From the NCBI GenBank assembly GCA_026391355.1, contig JAPLDH010000077.1, positions 1 through 64,000 of the forward strand: a stretch of DNA of 64,000 nucleotides, given 5' to 3'. A program made the position numbers and the translations under genes. The notes under the pieces are model-generated. The model saw only the letters and a program-made list of their open reading frames with translations. It was not told the DNA's origin and made no database searches. The stretch comes from Bacteroidota bacterium (GTDB taxonomy: Bacteria > Bacteroidota > Bacteroidia > Bacteroidales > FEN-979). Below are positions 19,501 to 27,276 of this stretch, piece after piece; positions within the stretch are counted from its first letter, which is position 1; each line of letters starts with the position of its first letter.

Positions 19501-22417
19501 GGGTTGGGCTTGGCAGCGGTGAAACATTGTTTCCACCTGAAGCAGGGTCGCCAAAATCCCATATCCAGGAAGCGATACTACCTCCGCCATTAGGTTGTGA
19601 GAGGTCAGTGAACTGTACTACCTGGTCTTTACAGGTTGTGGTACCGATCGAGAAATTGGCAATGGGTGCAGGCAGACTGGTTACTACATGTTCGATAAAG
19701 GCTGTACAACTGTCGCCTGTCCATACTGTCAACCTGACGGTATGGTTTGTAGCTATCCCCGCGAATGTGTGCAATAAACTGGGATTTCCCGGGATTACGA
19801 TGGTTTGTATGGGTGTTCCGTCACCAAAGTCCCATTTCCATTTTGCAATGTATCCTAAATAAGGTGCCGGTACATATGACAGGTCGGTAAACTGCAGGGG
19901 TGAACCCATGCAGTTCGGGGTAGCCCAGGTAAAATCGGGTACAGGTAGTGGATTCACATGGACCATATGGCTAATTGTGTTAACGCAGCCATGATGATCA
20001 ATAACTGTTAATGTAGTTAAGAAATTTCCTACTGAAGTATATAAATGTTGTGTTGTGACAGGATCAGTGCTGAGTGGAGTTCCGTCACCGAAGTTCCATG
20101 ACCAGGTGACGATTGAATCGATGTGCGTTACCCCTGAATTGGCATTGAATGTCAGGATATGATTAAGGCATGCAGTATCAAATGTGAAATCGACAGGGGG
20201 TGCAGGGAATACATATACCTGCTTGGTAATGGTATCGCTGCAGCCTGTAAAGTTTGTAATAACCAAACGGACATTATAGATGGAGTCGCCATACGAGAAG
20301 GAGTGTATCGGGGTTGGAATTCCTGCTGTATTGTTAACCCCCGAACCCGGATCTCCGAAATTCCAGTCCCACGTGATCACGTTTCCTCCACCATTAGGCG
20401 TTGATGCATCCGTAAACTGAACGATCATGTTTTGACAGGCCACAGTGGTAAAGAAGTTGGCAACAGGATTTGGAAGTACAATAACATTTTGTGTAAAGGA
20501 ATCGTTAAATCCGCTATTGTCAATGACTTTCAATGTAATTGTGAAGGTGTCAACGATGGAATAGAGGTGGCAAATGTTCGGAGGATCGGGGAAGTGGACT
20601 GTATCCTGGGCAGTCCCATCGCCGAAATCCCATATCCAGGTTTTTATAAATCCGAATGGGGGTGTAGGAACAGAGGAAAGGTCCGTAACGCAAATTGAAT
20701 CGCCATCACATACCGGAGAGTTGGTGGCAAAGAAAGCCACAGGGATTGATGGGATAAGGATAGTATGCATGATTGATCCCTTGCAACCTAACGTATCCGT
20801 AACGGTACAGGTAACATCAAAATATCCTCCTGCAAGATAAGTATGAATTGGATTCTGGCCATATCCGAATGATCCGTCGTCGAAGTTCCAAAGTATCATA
20901 TTTCCTATAATATTGAGGTTGGTAACAGATGGATCGATGTGGAAATGAACTTCATTGTTTTCGCCACCAAGAGTCCAGAAAAAATCTACAGAAGGTGATG
21001 CATGGATCTCAATGGTCTTTATCAAGGTATCCGGGCAACCACTGGCATTTGTGGTAACCATCATAATATCGAAAATACCGGGTGCACTGAATTTATGGGT
21101 AGGATTCTGAAGTGTTGAAGTGTTGAAAAATCCAGAACCTGTATCATCAAAATTCCAGTAATAGGAGGTGATTACCGGGCCACCATTTCTTGTGGATGCA
21201 TCTGTAAATTTTACAGTGTCCCCGAAGCATTGTGAATCCTGTGTAAATGCTGAGTTGGGTGAAGGATCTACCCCGATATTTTTGTATGTTGAGTCTGCAC
21301 AACCCAATGTATTGATAACTTTTAACTGAACATGGTAAGGACCAAGCCCAGGGAAGATATGAACGACATTTGGATTAGAGGGAGCATCGATAACAACAGG
21401 AGAGGTTCCATCTGCAAAATCCCAGATCCATCTGACGATATCCTTGCCGGTTGGGAAGGTTGATTGGTTGGTAAAATAAACCGGGTTTCCAAGACAGGTA
21501 GGTGAGGAATATACATATTTAGCAACAGGAACAGATTCAAGGATGACCACTTGTTGGGTCAGCATTGCCTTGCAATATCTTTCATTTGTGATTTCCATTG
21601 AAACTGTGTAAGTTCCTGGAGAGGTGAACACATGGGTTGGGTTTGCAAGGTTTGATGTATTGTTGGTTCCTGAAGCAGGATTTCCAAAGTTCCAGTCCCA
21701 GTGGATGATATTGCCGGTTCCCGGGGGAGTTGTTGAAGCTGAACTGTTGAATGAAACGGGCTGATAAGTACAATTGGGAATTGTTGAACTGAACTGAGGT
21801 GTAGGAATAAACTGGTTGGGGTTCACATACACTGCATCATAAATTGTATCCTTGTACCCGATGGAATTGGTCACCACCAGCATAACATTATAGGTTATAT
21901 TGTATGGGGGACCTGCATACTGGTGCACCGGATTCTGAAGGGTGGATGTGATGCCGTCACCAAACGTCCAGTAGTAATTGGTGATGGGCATTGCTGCATC
22001 AGACACGGATGAATCCCAAAAGGAAACTACATCTCCGTAGCAGGATGTATTTGTGTAATAAAAATACGAAATCAGAAGTGGCTGGATGACAACACTTTTA
22101 GCCACTGTCGAGGAACAACTCGCTGCCGGATTTGTTTCCAGCAAACTGAGATTACCCGTTCCCACACTGCCCCAACTCACGGTAATCTGGTTGGTTCCGG
22201 CACCGGAAGTTACACTTCCCCCTGTCACTGTCCAGGCATATGTATGACCGGGAATATTCGGGGTTGAATAGATCACTCCCATCTGATTGTTACTTACCAC
22301 CTGAGCACCAGTTATTACCGGTTGAGTATCTGCACAAGGTTGTCCATGTAAAGTAACTACAGTGGCGGAAATAAAAGCAGCCATGAGAATGTATGTGCGT
22401 AAAAATCTATAATACAT
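13598..22417 (-). CDS. Giant PKD-repeat surface protein, T9SS type B
   Basis: 2939 aa. The signal peptide (MYYRFLRTYILMAAFISATVVTLHG) precedes a first Ig/PKD-like domain, then 31 PKD-type units that I count by their W-x-(F/W)-G/D cores (for example WNWNFGDPGSG, WSWNFGDGTP, WKWDFGDGTP). Units 4 to 21 (about residues 400-1750) form an A-B-C triplet repeated six times with a DNA period of about 795 nt. Units near the C-terminus are more diverged. The final about 95 residues (YIPNAFSPTNTNVAVRLFKP … GVYMWKVSAIFIDD … GTVILLR) are the gliding-motility/CHU_C type B sorting domain. The protein is expected on the cell surface as a very long flexible fibre, a candidate adhesin or gliding protein comparable in architecture to SprB. 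The PorP/SprF gene follows by 18 nt. Confidence 0.95.
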   Translation of the reverse strand: MYYRFLRTYILMAAFISATVVTLHGQPCADTQPVITGAQVVSNNQMGVIYSTPNIPGHTYAWTVTGGSVTSGAGTNQITVSWGSVGTGNLSLLETNPAASCSSTVAKSVVIQPLLISYFYYTNTSCYGDVVSFWDSSVSDAAMPITNYYWTFGDGITSTLQNPVHQYAGPPYNITYNVMLVVTNSIGYKDTIYDAVYVNPNQFIPTPQFSSTIPNCTYQPVSFNSSASTTPPGTGNIIHWDWNFGNPASGTNNTSNLANPTHVFTSPGTYTVSMEITNERYCKAMLTQQVVILESVPVAKYVYSSPTCLGNPVYFTNQSTFPTGKDIVRWIWDFADGTSPVVIDAPSNPNVVHIFPGLGPYHVQLKVINTLGCADSTYKNIGVDPSPNSAFTQDSQCFGDTVKFTDASTRNGGPVITSYYWNFDDTGSGFFNTSTLQNPTHKFSAPGIFDIMMVTTNASGCPDTLIKTIEIHASPSVDFFWTLGGENNEVHFHIDPSVTNLNIIGNMILWNFDDGSFGYGQNPIHTYLAGGYFDVTCTVTDTLGCKGSIMHTILIPSIPVAFFATNSPVCDGDSICVTDLSSVPTPPFGFIKTWIWDFGDGTAQDTVHFPDPPNICHLYSIVDTFTITLKVIDNSGFNDSFTQNVIVLPNPVANFFTTVACQNMIVQFTDASTPNGGGNVITWDWNFGDPGSGVNNTAGIPTPIHSFSYGDSIYNVRLVITNFTGCSDTITKQVYVFPAPPVDFTFDTACLNHILTFNANSGVTHIDSIVTWSWNFGDGTPLSTDPVTTQHLYTSVGNFLTTLTVIDHHGCVNTISHMVHVNPLPVPDFTWATPNCMGSPLQFTDLSYVPAPYLGYIAKWKWDFGDGTPIQTIVIPGNPSLLHTFAGIATNHTVRLTVWTGDSCTAFIEHVVTSLPAPIANFSIGTTTCKDQVVQFTDLSQPNGGGSIASWIWDFGDPASGGNNVSPLPSPTHIYNTGGVTYNVRLIVHNTNTCIDTIIKSVFIRTSPPVDFTYDTACLNTLVHYNANSGLTQIDSITSWSWNFGDGSGLVTDPVTTSHMYANVGTYVTTLTVTDNHGCINTRSHTVKVNPKPVPNFSWNAPVCDSAVVHFTDLSTVISGYVAKWQWDFNDGSPLLTVFIPTSPNVIHIFQGTGNTHVVRLTVWTNDSCTEFIEKTVISIPKPIAIFDYATSTCANQSVQFNDFSQTNGGGNLMTWNWNFGDPGSGSGNISALQNPTHLYFTAGTYSVTLIVTNSSDCKDTTVRNITINQLPIANFQADTVCFGTPTTFTDLSVPQSLNIVSYSWSFGDATPPGTLPNPTHTYGAPGVYTVTLTIINSNGCTKDTSHLILVNPLPTAAFTFTTPNCQGAIVSYTDYSTTPTGYIGYINKWVWNFGDGSPQVQINFPASPDITHTFTGVALSHPVTLTVTTTSGCVHSITHIVNSVPAPVANFTFSTVNCATQLTQFTDQSQPNGGGSIIAWSWDFGDPASGTSNSSTTQSPSHYFTTSGTFNVMLIISNASNCTDTILKTVNINMLPVANFHADTACLGSPTSFTNTSTANAANIITYTWDFGDGQPTGSQPNPTHTYLNPGLYTVKLTIVNSNGCIKDTSKLVQVNPLPIPAFTYTNPSCVGAPVGYLNQSTTPSGYLGSIVRWIWNFDDGTGDFNINFPASANITHTFAGSSTFHTVRLTVKTSDSCTAYITHVVNSIPSPIANFSYPTSSCEQQTTAFSDQSQPNGGGNIISWHWDFDDPPSGSDNTKTTPNPVHTFTAAGSYDVVLIVINSAGCSDTIQKTVTVNSKPVASFLADTVCFNNLTHFTDASTSASGSISQHLWIFGDGQQSTTTNPTHLYLTPGTFTVTLTVTTNLGCTKDTTRNVLVIPKPVANFSASAPTCAGIDSVLFTDFSSSQHGGIVKWVWQFGDGSSTSVDFPNDPNVYHTYNTGGTYNVILTVHTSDSCVGTITNPVIIQPAPLPNFSFASTRCAQMPIQFNDLSQTNGGSALTTWDWDFGDPASGSANQSQVPSPVHIFSTSGTFTVSLEVHNASGCHDTISKSVSVSQAPVAQFTADTACKGSATQFTDASTTPAGNIIAWNWNFGDPASGTSNVSTIQSPSHVFTNEGTYTVSLTVTNTATCQHDTSMVVPVNPRPQAMFEAGSACVLDSTHFTDLSIAPGSMVVSWHWNFGDGGSSTIQNPNHAYATSGTFNVTLAVTNLSNCVDSITIPVVVRPTPVAAFTYTNFFCPGGQVNFQDQSQGVGSAIVDRLWIFIPGSTSISVNPQFSFPVTDSTYAVTLIVTDNYGCKDTIIDSVYVKPGMSFTFTSDTACHGFPTHFTSINNAKGDSLYSIVWTFGDPNSNGSNTSYLRNPTHTFTQPGLYNVQMKAWNSNNCVDSLSRVVRVWALPTPAFSWHNVQCDSNLYFHDSTTYAGSGTIASWTWDFGDGSTPLVIPSPGPGDISHLYVNTGFYKVILKITNTRGCYDTISTIVQRIPCIAAGFAHGDTMICANYKIAFADTSLPVNLIGNWHWYWGDTKDTAYTTHSSTVNHTFTAGGTYSVKLVIDASFNGSSYKDSVTRNVIVHPTPKALFSNPGTCLNQTTIFLDTTTTYGASTIRWSWNFGDLGSVPKDTSTFKNPSHKYDTAGYYDVKLVVMNRYGCKDSVTKPTRVWHIPAAHYSNTVACSGNPTYFYDHSVLGDTTMSYWHWNFGDLTAKVDTSLLKDPIFYYKTDGDYTTRLIVRDKNGCLDTVDSLVNVYVTPVSSFTFTQNVNGLTGKLLMDNQSIGADSYFWDFGNGETSTDQNPIVSYKQDGTYIIKLISSNQYQCSDTTYYKYDVLFKGLYIPNAFSPTNTNVAVRLFKPVGMNLKQYHIMVFDTWGHMLWESVKLDAQGQPEEGWDGKYNGEYLPQGVYMWKVSAIFIDDTVWQGGDIGQGDFNTLGTVILLR
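16380..21150 (-). repeat. Six-copy higher-order repeat of PKD triplets
   Basis: The 'A' unit of each triplet carries the conserved (G/D)-D-P-x-S-G site. On the plus strand the corresponding bases begin at 21143, 20351, 19547, 18752, 17957, 17162 and 16382, giving spacings of 792, 804, 795, 795, 795 and 780 nt. Each period is three PKD domains, about 265 aa. The array probably grew by duplicating whole triplets rather than single domains. Confidence 0.8.
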
Positions 22418-22533
22418 ATATTTGATTTTTAATTGACTGATATCGTTCCTATTTATACTTAATATTCAATTAATTGTTACATGTTTATCTGTAAGGACAT
22501 TGCAATTTTTATAATCAAACTGCGTTCATTTTA

Positions 22534-22541
22534 CAAAAATA
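22534..22541 (-). promoter_or_regulatory. Possible -7 box of the giant gene operon
   Basis: Reads TATTTTTG on the minus strand, 117 nt upstream of the start codon. There is no convincing -33 at the right spacing, and the region is very AT-rich, so chance matches are likely. Confidence 0.3.
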
Positions 22542-22640
22542 AGTATTATTTCTTTACATTGTATTCTAAATAACAGCCTTGACAAAAAAAAATTGACCCT
22601 ACAAAAAAAAAAAATTATTTTTTTATTCAATTAATACGAT

Positions 22641-22648
22641 TATTTTTG
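22641..22648 (+). promoter_or_regulatory. -7 box of the small lipoprotein gene
   Basis: TATTTTTG matches TAnnTTTG, 20 nt before ATG 22669. The upstream region is a run of A and T with no clear -33. Confidence 0.45.
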
Positions 22649-22668
22649 CATCTCTTAATAACAAATTT

Positions 22669-22992
22669 ATGAAAAAACACATAATTCCTCTGTTTTTATT
22701 CACCCTGTTATTTGGTCTTCTGTTCATGTTTTCCACTTGTTCTTCCAAAAAGACAGTTACACCCTGCGACAATAAAGGAAGCATTTGCATTGAAAATAAA
22801 CTCGATACTACTCTCACAGTTTCTATTACTCAACTTCATAACACTTTTGATATCACCAAAGATTACATGAAATGTATTGATATTATAGGTGATCAGGCTT
22901 ATACACTAAGTATTTCATCATTAAATTTCCAAATGGATACCACGTTGTTTGTTTTACCTTGTGATAAACACCTCCTGATAATAAAACAATAA
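22669..22992 (+). CDS. Small lipoprotein, unknown function
   Basis: 107 aa. The hydrophobic leader ends in MFSTC with Cys24 as lipidation site, followed by SSKK, so it is an envelope lipoprotein. The mature part of about 84 residues has alternating hydrophobic residues and probably a small beta fold (SICIENKLDTTLTVSITQLHN). Not recognised. It lies alone, divergent from the giant PKD gene and convergent with the next gene. Confidence 0.65.
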   Translation: MKKHIIPLFLFTLLFGLLFMFSTCSSKKTVTPCDNKGSICIENKLDTTLTVSITQLHNTFDITKDYMKCIDIIGDQAYTLSISSLNFQMDTTLFVLPCDKHLLIIKQ

Positions 22993-23031
22993 GGTTTTCC
23001 ATCCTACTCATCTTTCCCTTCATTACAATTC

Positions 23032-24621
23032 CTATTCAAATTTTATCTTTGAAAAGTAAAAGACCAGTCTTTTGTTATTTTCAGCCAAGGCTACATTTTT
23101 AATTTCGTCATATCCATAACAAAGGAAATAATTGTTATACCACATGAACATCTTACTCCTGGTTTCATTGATCAGTTTATCTTCTGGAAAAATCAGGTCA
23201 ATGGGAGTAAAATCCAGTTTTTCTACAACCTCATTGCCGGTAATGATTTTCGAGGCAATTTTCCCCTCGCTTAAATAAGTCAGTACAACCTGGCCATGCG
23301 AGAAATAGGCATTCACACGAGGAAGCAGATCGTATGTTCTGAGGTTCCGGATGTCGAGATTATTATCCCATTTCAGATTACATTCTTTATCAAATGAGGC
23401 AATAATGGCATTTGTATAGCGATAACCGTCGAAGATAGTATACGAGCTGGTGAAAGGACGTCCGTAGAAATCAAAGTCAGTGAAATTTTCTGAATGATAC
23501 TCAGGATTATATGCCTCACTAAAAATGACAAACTGATCACCTTGTAAGACAATAGCATGTAAAAGCAAATTCAGGTCAAGTGAGAAATCACTCAAATCCT
23601 TGCTTTTCCTGATTGCTTTTTTCCGTAATGCAATAATTTCCTTTTCATCCATCAATGAATTGACATTCTTCAGGTCAAGAAAATTAAAGAAAGTAATTGT
23701 TTTTTGCTGGTTTTTGATAACCTTGCTGCAGAAAAAACCGGTAGTTCCGGGAATCACTTTTTTCCGGAACAGCCCTCCTTTTTCCTGGTTAATCCCATAA
23801 GTACCAATAATCATTGTTTCTTCAGGGGAAGAACAGAATAATTTCAAATCGTGTATTGAACGATCATCATTGATGGTACTTATCAGCACTTCAGAAATCA
23901 GTTTTCCGCTAAAATCATATTTTGAAAGGTAACATTCGTTATCGTTTTTGGTCATTTGTTTCCTTATTCCAACAGTTAACTGAAGATTATCTGAATCAAT
24001 GGCAAAGTCAAGAATGGTTGAAGGAACATTTTCACTGACCTGAAAAGTAATTGGGATCCCACCGGCAAGATCAGCCATCATAATCCTGGCAGGTTGATCT
24101 TTCTCATTCAGGATTATACATGCTGTTTGTTTAACCAGTTCGAACTGATCCGGAGTGCTGTTCCCGGGAAACCGTCCTGTGTTCTCAATAAATCCATTGT
24201 TACCGGGGAGTATCCTGAGAATTGAATAATTTACCTCATATCCCTTTTCCTTGGGGGGTAATTGAAATAATAATACAATGGTATCGTGTGTTATCGAATA
24301 ATTTTTATACTCAAGTTTATTTAAAAGTGCAGCACTTTTTGTCCAGACCTGCTGCAGATCCATATTATAAAACGAGAAGTACCATTTTACCTTATTCTCC
24401 TCTCCCAATTCAACACTTCTGAAAAACAGAAGCACACCAGGCTTTCCACAGGAGATGATCCGGTAAGTTTCATTATCTGACCTGGCATTAATCTCAATTC
24501 TCAGGGGTTTATCATTACCGGAAGGGAGATTCTGTGCCTGTATTGATACATGGATAACAGTGATACATGAAAATAATAAAAGGAAAAGGAGAATAGCCCT
24601 TCCTTTGAAAAGATCCTTCAT
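23032..24621 (-). CDS. Secreted hypothetical protein, 529 aa
   Basis: I start it at ATG 24621 (MKDLFKGRAILLFLLLFSC), which gives a clean signal peptide ending near VSIQAQ. A reading from ATG 24663 adds 14 residues ahead of it. The mature protein is beta-rich with regularly spaced short strands (for example KWYFSFYNMDLQQVW, YSILRILPGNNGF), as in propeller proteins, but I do not recognise the family and see no catalytic motif or sorting domain. It follows the lamin-tail protein by about 100 nt on the same strand and may share its transcript. Confidence 0.6.
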   Translation of the reverse strand: MKDLFKGRAILLFLLLFSCITVIHVSIQAQNLPSGNDKPLRIEINARSDNETYRIISCGKPGVLLFFRSVELGEENKVKWYFSFYNMDLQQVWTKSAALLNKLEYKNYSITHDTIVLLFQLPPKEKGYEVNYSILRILPGNNGFIENTGRFPGNSTPDQFELVKQTACIILNEKDQPARIMMADLAGGIPITFQVSENVPSTILDFAIDSDNLQLTVGIRKQMTKNDNECYLSKYDFSGKLISEVLISTINDDRSIHDLKLFCSSPEETMIIGTYGINQEKGGLFRKKVIPGTTGFFCSKVIKNQQKTITFFNFLDLKNVNSLMDEKEIIALRKKAIRKSKDLSDFSLDLNLLLHAIVLQGDQFVIFSEAYNPEYHSENFTDFDFYGRPFTSSYTIFDGYRYTNAIIASFDKECNLKWDNNLDIRNLRTYDLLPRVNAYFSHGQVVLTYLSEGKIASKIITGNEVVEKLDFTPIDLIFPEDKLINETRSKMFMWYNNYFLCYGYDEIKNVALAENNKRLVFYFSKIKFE

Positions 24622-24724
24622 GTAAACAAAAGTAAAGAAAAATATGTTCCTGGTTTTCGACATGGTAACAAAAAGTCAATCCTGTGAGATAGACATTCCT
24701 GTTATCAATTGGTTGCCCGGAAGT

Positions 24725-27208
24725 TTAGAAAATAATTATTTTTTTTATCCTTTTTAGCATTGTCCCGGGATTGACAATCTGGATATAATAAATACCCTTT
24801 TCTATTCCATTGTATTCCAATTTTGTCAGTTGTTGATCAATGATCTCCTGTTTTAAGACAATACCCAAAGGAGAGATCATCTTTAACTGCCAGTTCACAC
24901 CTGGTTCTGAAACAATATAAAAGAGTCCAGGGTTTGGATTGGGGAAGATGGTAAACCGGGGTGAAGGTTCATTCTCCTTTTCAGATGTTATACCGACCTC
25001 GATCCAATTATCTTTAATTTTAGTGCTGTTACCTAATGCATTAGCAACAGTCAACGTAACACAATAGGTTCCTGATGTTATATACTCCACCGGATCAGGA
25101 AATTCACCGGAGTACCCGGAAGGTATCCCTCCTTCAAAAGTCCAATCCCATGAATCAGGATTCCCGGTGGATACATCCGTAAAGGTGACAAACTCACCGG
25201 TATTAATCACTGTATCATCAGCAATAAATTCAGCTTCAGGAGAATAAGAACAACCGTATCCGGGTGATCCCCAAATTGAATCGCCATTGGAATTGATTGC
25301 CTGAAACTCGATTGCATGTCTCCAGTTTTCTCCGAGTGCATTGTCATCATCCGGGTTGCAGAGTTCCAACGAAGGTCCCATTCCGTTTGCAAGGATATCC
25401 CATGGACCTGTATTATCATAAAATACGGAATCTATCGTATTGTTGAAAGTATCCTTTAACCTGATCAACTCTCCCGAATTACTCAGTGTGCCGGAGGTCC
25501 ATTGAAGCACTGTGTCGTTGAATGTATGCAGCATAGCGTCTGCTTTTTTCGCGATCACGACAAAACTATGAGATGCCAGCAGGTAGGAAGGAAAAATGTA
25601 CTGGACCCCCTCAGAAAAATAGAAGTTCTCAAGGTTCACGGCAGTAGTGTCATTATTATACAACTCGATGTATTCGAGTGAATCTGTACCATGTTCTGGC
25701 GGGTTATAGCTGATCTCTGTGATTACCACTTTGGGGATAATCGGTTCGGTTACGGTAATATATCCCATGCGGCATTTTGTAATGGTTCCATAGTTATTCG
25801 TGGTTGTAAGGCATACATTGAAAACTCCTGGATAATAGTAATGGATCCATGGAGGATCCCGGATATCAGAGGTCATTGGAAACCCGCCGACGAATGACCA
25901 GTTCCATGAAACCGGGCAAAATTGTGATGAATCTGTAAAGGTGATTGAATCACCTGTAAATATATTGGTGTCACTTGCAATGAAATCCGGTAAAGGAGGG
26001 AATGGTTCGCACAGGGTAGTAAAATTGGAATCAACACCAAAGGATATGCCTGCACTGTTAATTGCATATGCTCTTTGGTAATACATAGTATTGGAAAACA
26101 GTCCATTGAGATTTATCTGGTACATACCCAGGGTACCGGAATCTGAAGAATGATTTCCAGAGGTATCAGGATAGGGAAGGACATCCCAACAGATCCCTCG
26201 TTCAGTTATGGCTGCTCCTCCATCGTTCTGGACATTCCCCCAGGTAGTTGCTGAATGATCTGAAATATTTGTTATGGTACCGGTGATAACGACAGGGGGT
26301 AAGTTGGCAGGAACGAGCGGGGCATCCGTTGCGGTTATATAAACAACCTCTCTGCGTAATGGTGTCGTGGTATTTGCTCCGCTTGGCCAGATTCCATCGG
26401 GATCAGTGCTTACAGCATACAAACTGTTGTCACTGTTCCTTGACTCAATCCTTTGTACTCCTGCAATATTGTTTACACCTGTAGGAATGATTGCCGGATA
26501 ATCCCCGGTTGTACTTGTCCCACTTTGCATGTATATTTCGTTAACCGTGGCCGGTAATTCCGCATATGATGACTGGACAGGAGTGGCCTGACGGATCATG
26601 TATGCAAACAAAGGGTCTCCTGTACCTGAGATATTATTAAAAAGAAGGACATATTTTCCGGATGCGCCCGGCATTGCAGACCCTTTGATAAATGCACCAT
26701 CATCAAGGATTGACTGAGTTCGTGGTGTATTGCTGATATCCAATGCTGTCAGTGTCTTTGTCCCGATAAACGATGGCTGACCCGGCATTGAATTCCCATT
26801 GATTGCATATCCAATTCGAAGATTGTGCACCTGGCCGGCATCAAACCGGCTTCCATTTCCTGTTGGCTGAAAAAATAACCAGACAGGAGCGCTACATCCT
26901 GTAGAGTTCGTCTGAAAAGCATTCAAAATATTGGCATTCTGGAATGAACCGCCGGTCCAAACATTTCCTGCTCCATAGCTTGTGGCAGTTTCTGAAAGAA
27001 GTGCCAGTCCGAGTTTCAGGTCATAGGTCGTTGCAGGTAAAAGGCCGGTTATCTGAATGCACACTGCAAACGGGGTCCTGGCATTGTTGGCGGTTCCTGT
27101 TGTTTTTGCCCCAAAAAATTGAGGAACAACAAGTTCCGTCAGGGTTTGGCTGAAACAATCAGCAGTAAGGAACGAAAGGATAATAAAAAAAGGTAAAATC
27201 TTTTTCAT
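24725..27208 (-). CDS. Lamin-tail/PKD surface protein, T9SS type A
   Basis: 827 aa. The signal peptide (MKKILPFFIILSFLTADCFS) is followed by a beta-rich N-terminal region, a fibronectin-like module (ISDHSATTWGNVQNDGGAAITERGICW, about residues 310-400), a PKD-like unit (WNWSFVGGFP), a lamin-tail domain (VVITEISYNPPEHGTDSLEYIELYNN … GELIRLKDTFNNTIDSVFY, about 490-620), a second PKD (WDWTFEGGIP) and a type A sorting domain (RFTIFPNPNPGLFYI … MLKRIKKIIIF). Proteins of this layout are exported through the T9SS and attached to the surface; lamin-tail domains often accompany extracellular nucleases or other hydrolases, but none is seen here. Confidence 0.85.
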   Translation of the reverse strand: MKKILPFFIILSFLTADCFSQTLTELVVPQFFGAKTTGTANNARTPFAVCIQITGLLPATTYDLKLGLALLSETATSYGAGNVWTGGSFQNANILNAFQTNSTGCSAPVWLFFQPTGNGSRFDAGQVHNLRIGYAINGNSMPGQPSFIGTKTLTALDISNTPRTQSILDDGAFIKGSAMPGASGKYVLLFNNISGTGDPLFAYMIRQATPVQSSYAELPATVNEIYMQSGTSTTGDYPAIIPTGVNNIAGVQRIESRNSDNSLYAVSTDPDGIWPSGANTTTPLRREVVYITATDAPLVPANLPPVVITGTITNISDHSATTWGNVQNDGGAAITERGICWDVLPYPDTSGNHSSDSGTLGMYQINLNGLFSNTMYYQRAYAINSAGISFGVDSNFTTLCEPFPPLPDFIASDTNIFTGDSITFTDSSQFCPVSWNWSFVGGFPMTSDIRDPPWIHYYYPGVFNVCLTTTNNYGTITKCRMGYITVTEPIIPKVVITEISYNPPEHGTDSLEYIELYNNDTTAVNLENFYFSEGVQYIFPSYLLASHSFVVIAKKADAMLHTFNDTVLQWTSGTLSNSGELIRLKDTFNNTIDSVFYDNTGPWDILANGMGPSLELCNPDDDNALGENWRHAIEFQAINSNGDSIWGSPGYGCSYSPEAEFIADDTVINTGEFVTFTDVSTGNPDSWDWTFEGGIPSGYSGEFPDPVEYITSGTYCVTLTVANALGNSTKIKDNWIEVGITSEKENEPSPRFTIFPNPNPGLFYIVSEPGVNWQLKMISPLGIVLKQEIIDQQLTKLEYNGIEKGIYYIQIVNPGTMLKRIKKIIIF

Positions 27209-27276
27209 AGCGAAAATATTTTACCTTAATCGGGTTCCTTATCAAAAGGTAATATGTTTTGAGGATATTTTTTTTC

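Noticed and set aside
13731-22000. Many open frames opposite the giant PKD gene
   Set aside because: They repeat with the same period as the PKD array and are shadows of the real gene on the other strand.
13598-22417. Regular repeats that could suggest a CRISPR array
   Set aside because: The period is about 265 nt (single domain) or 795 nt (triplet), all in an open reading frame; CRISPR repeats and spacers are 20-50 nt.
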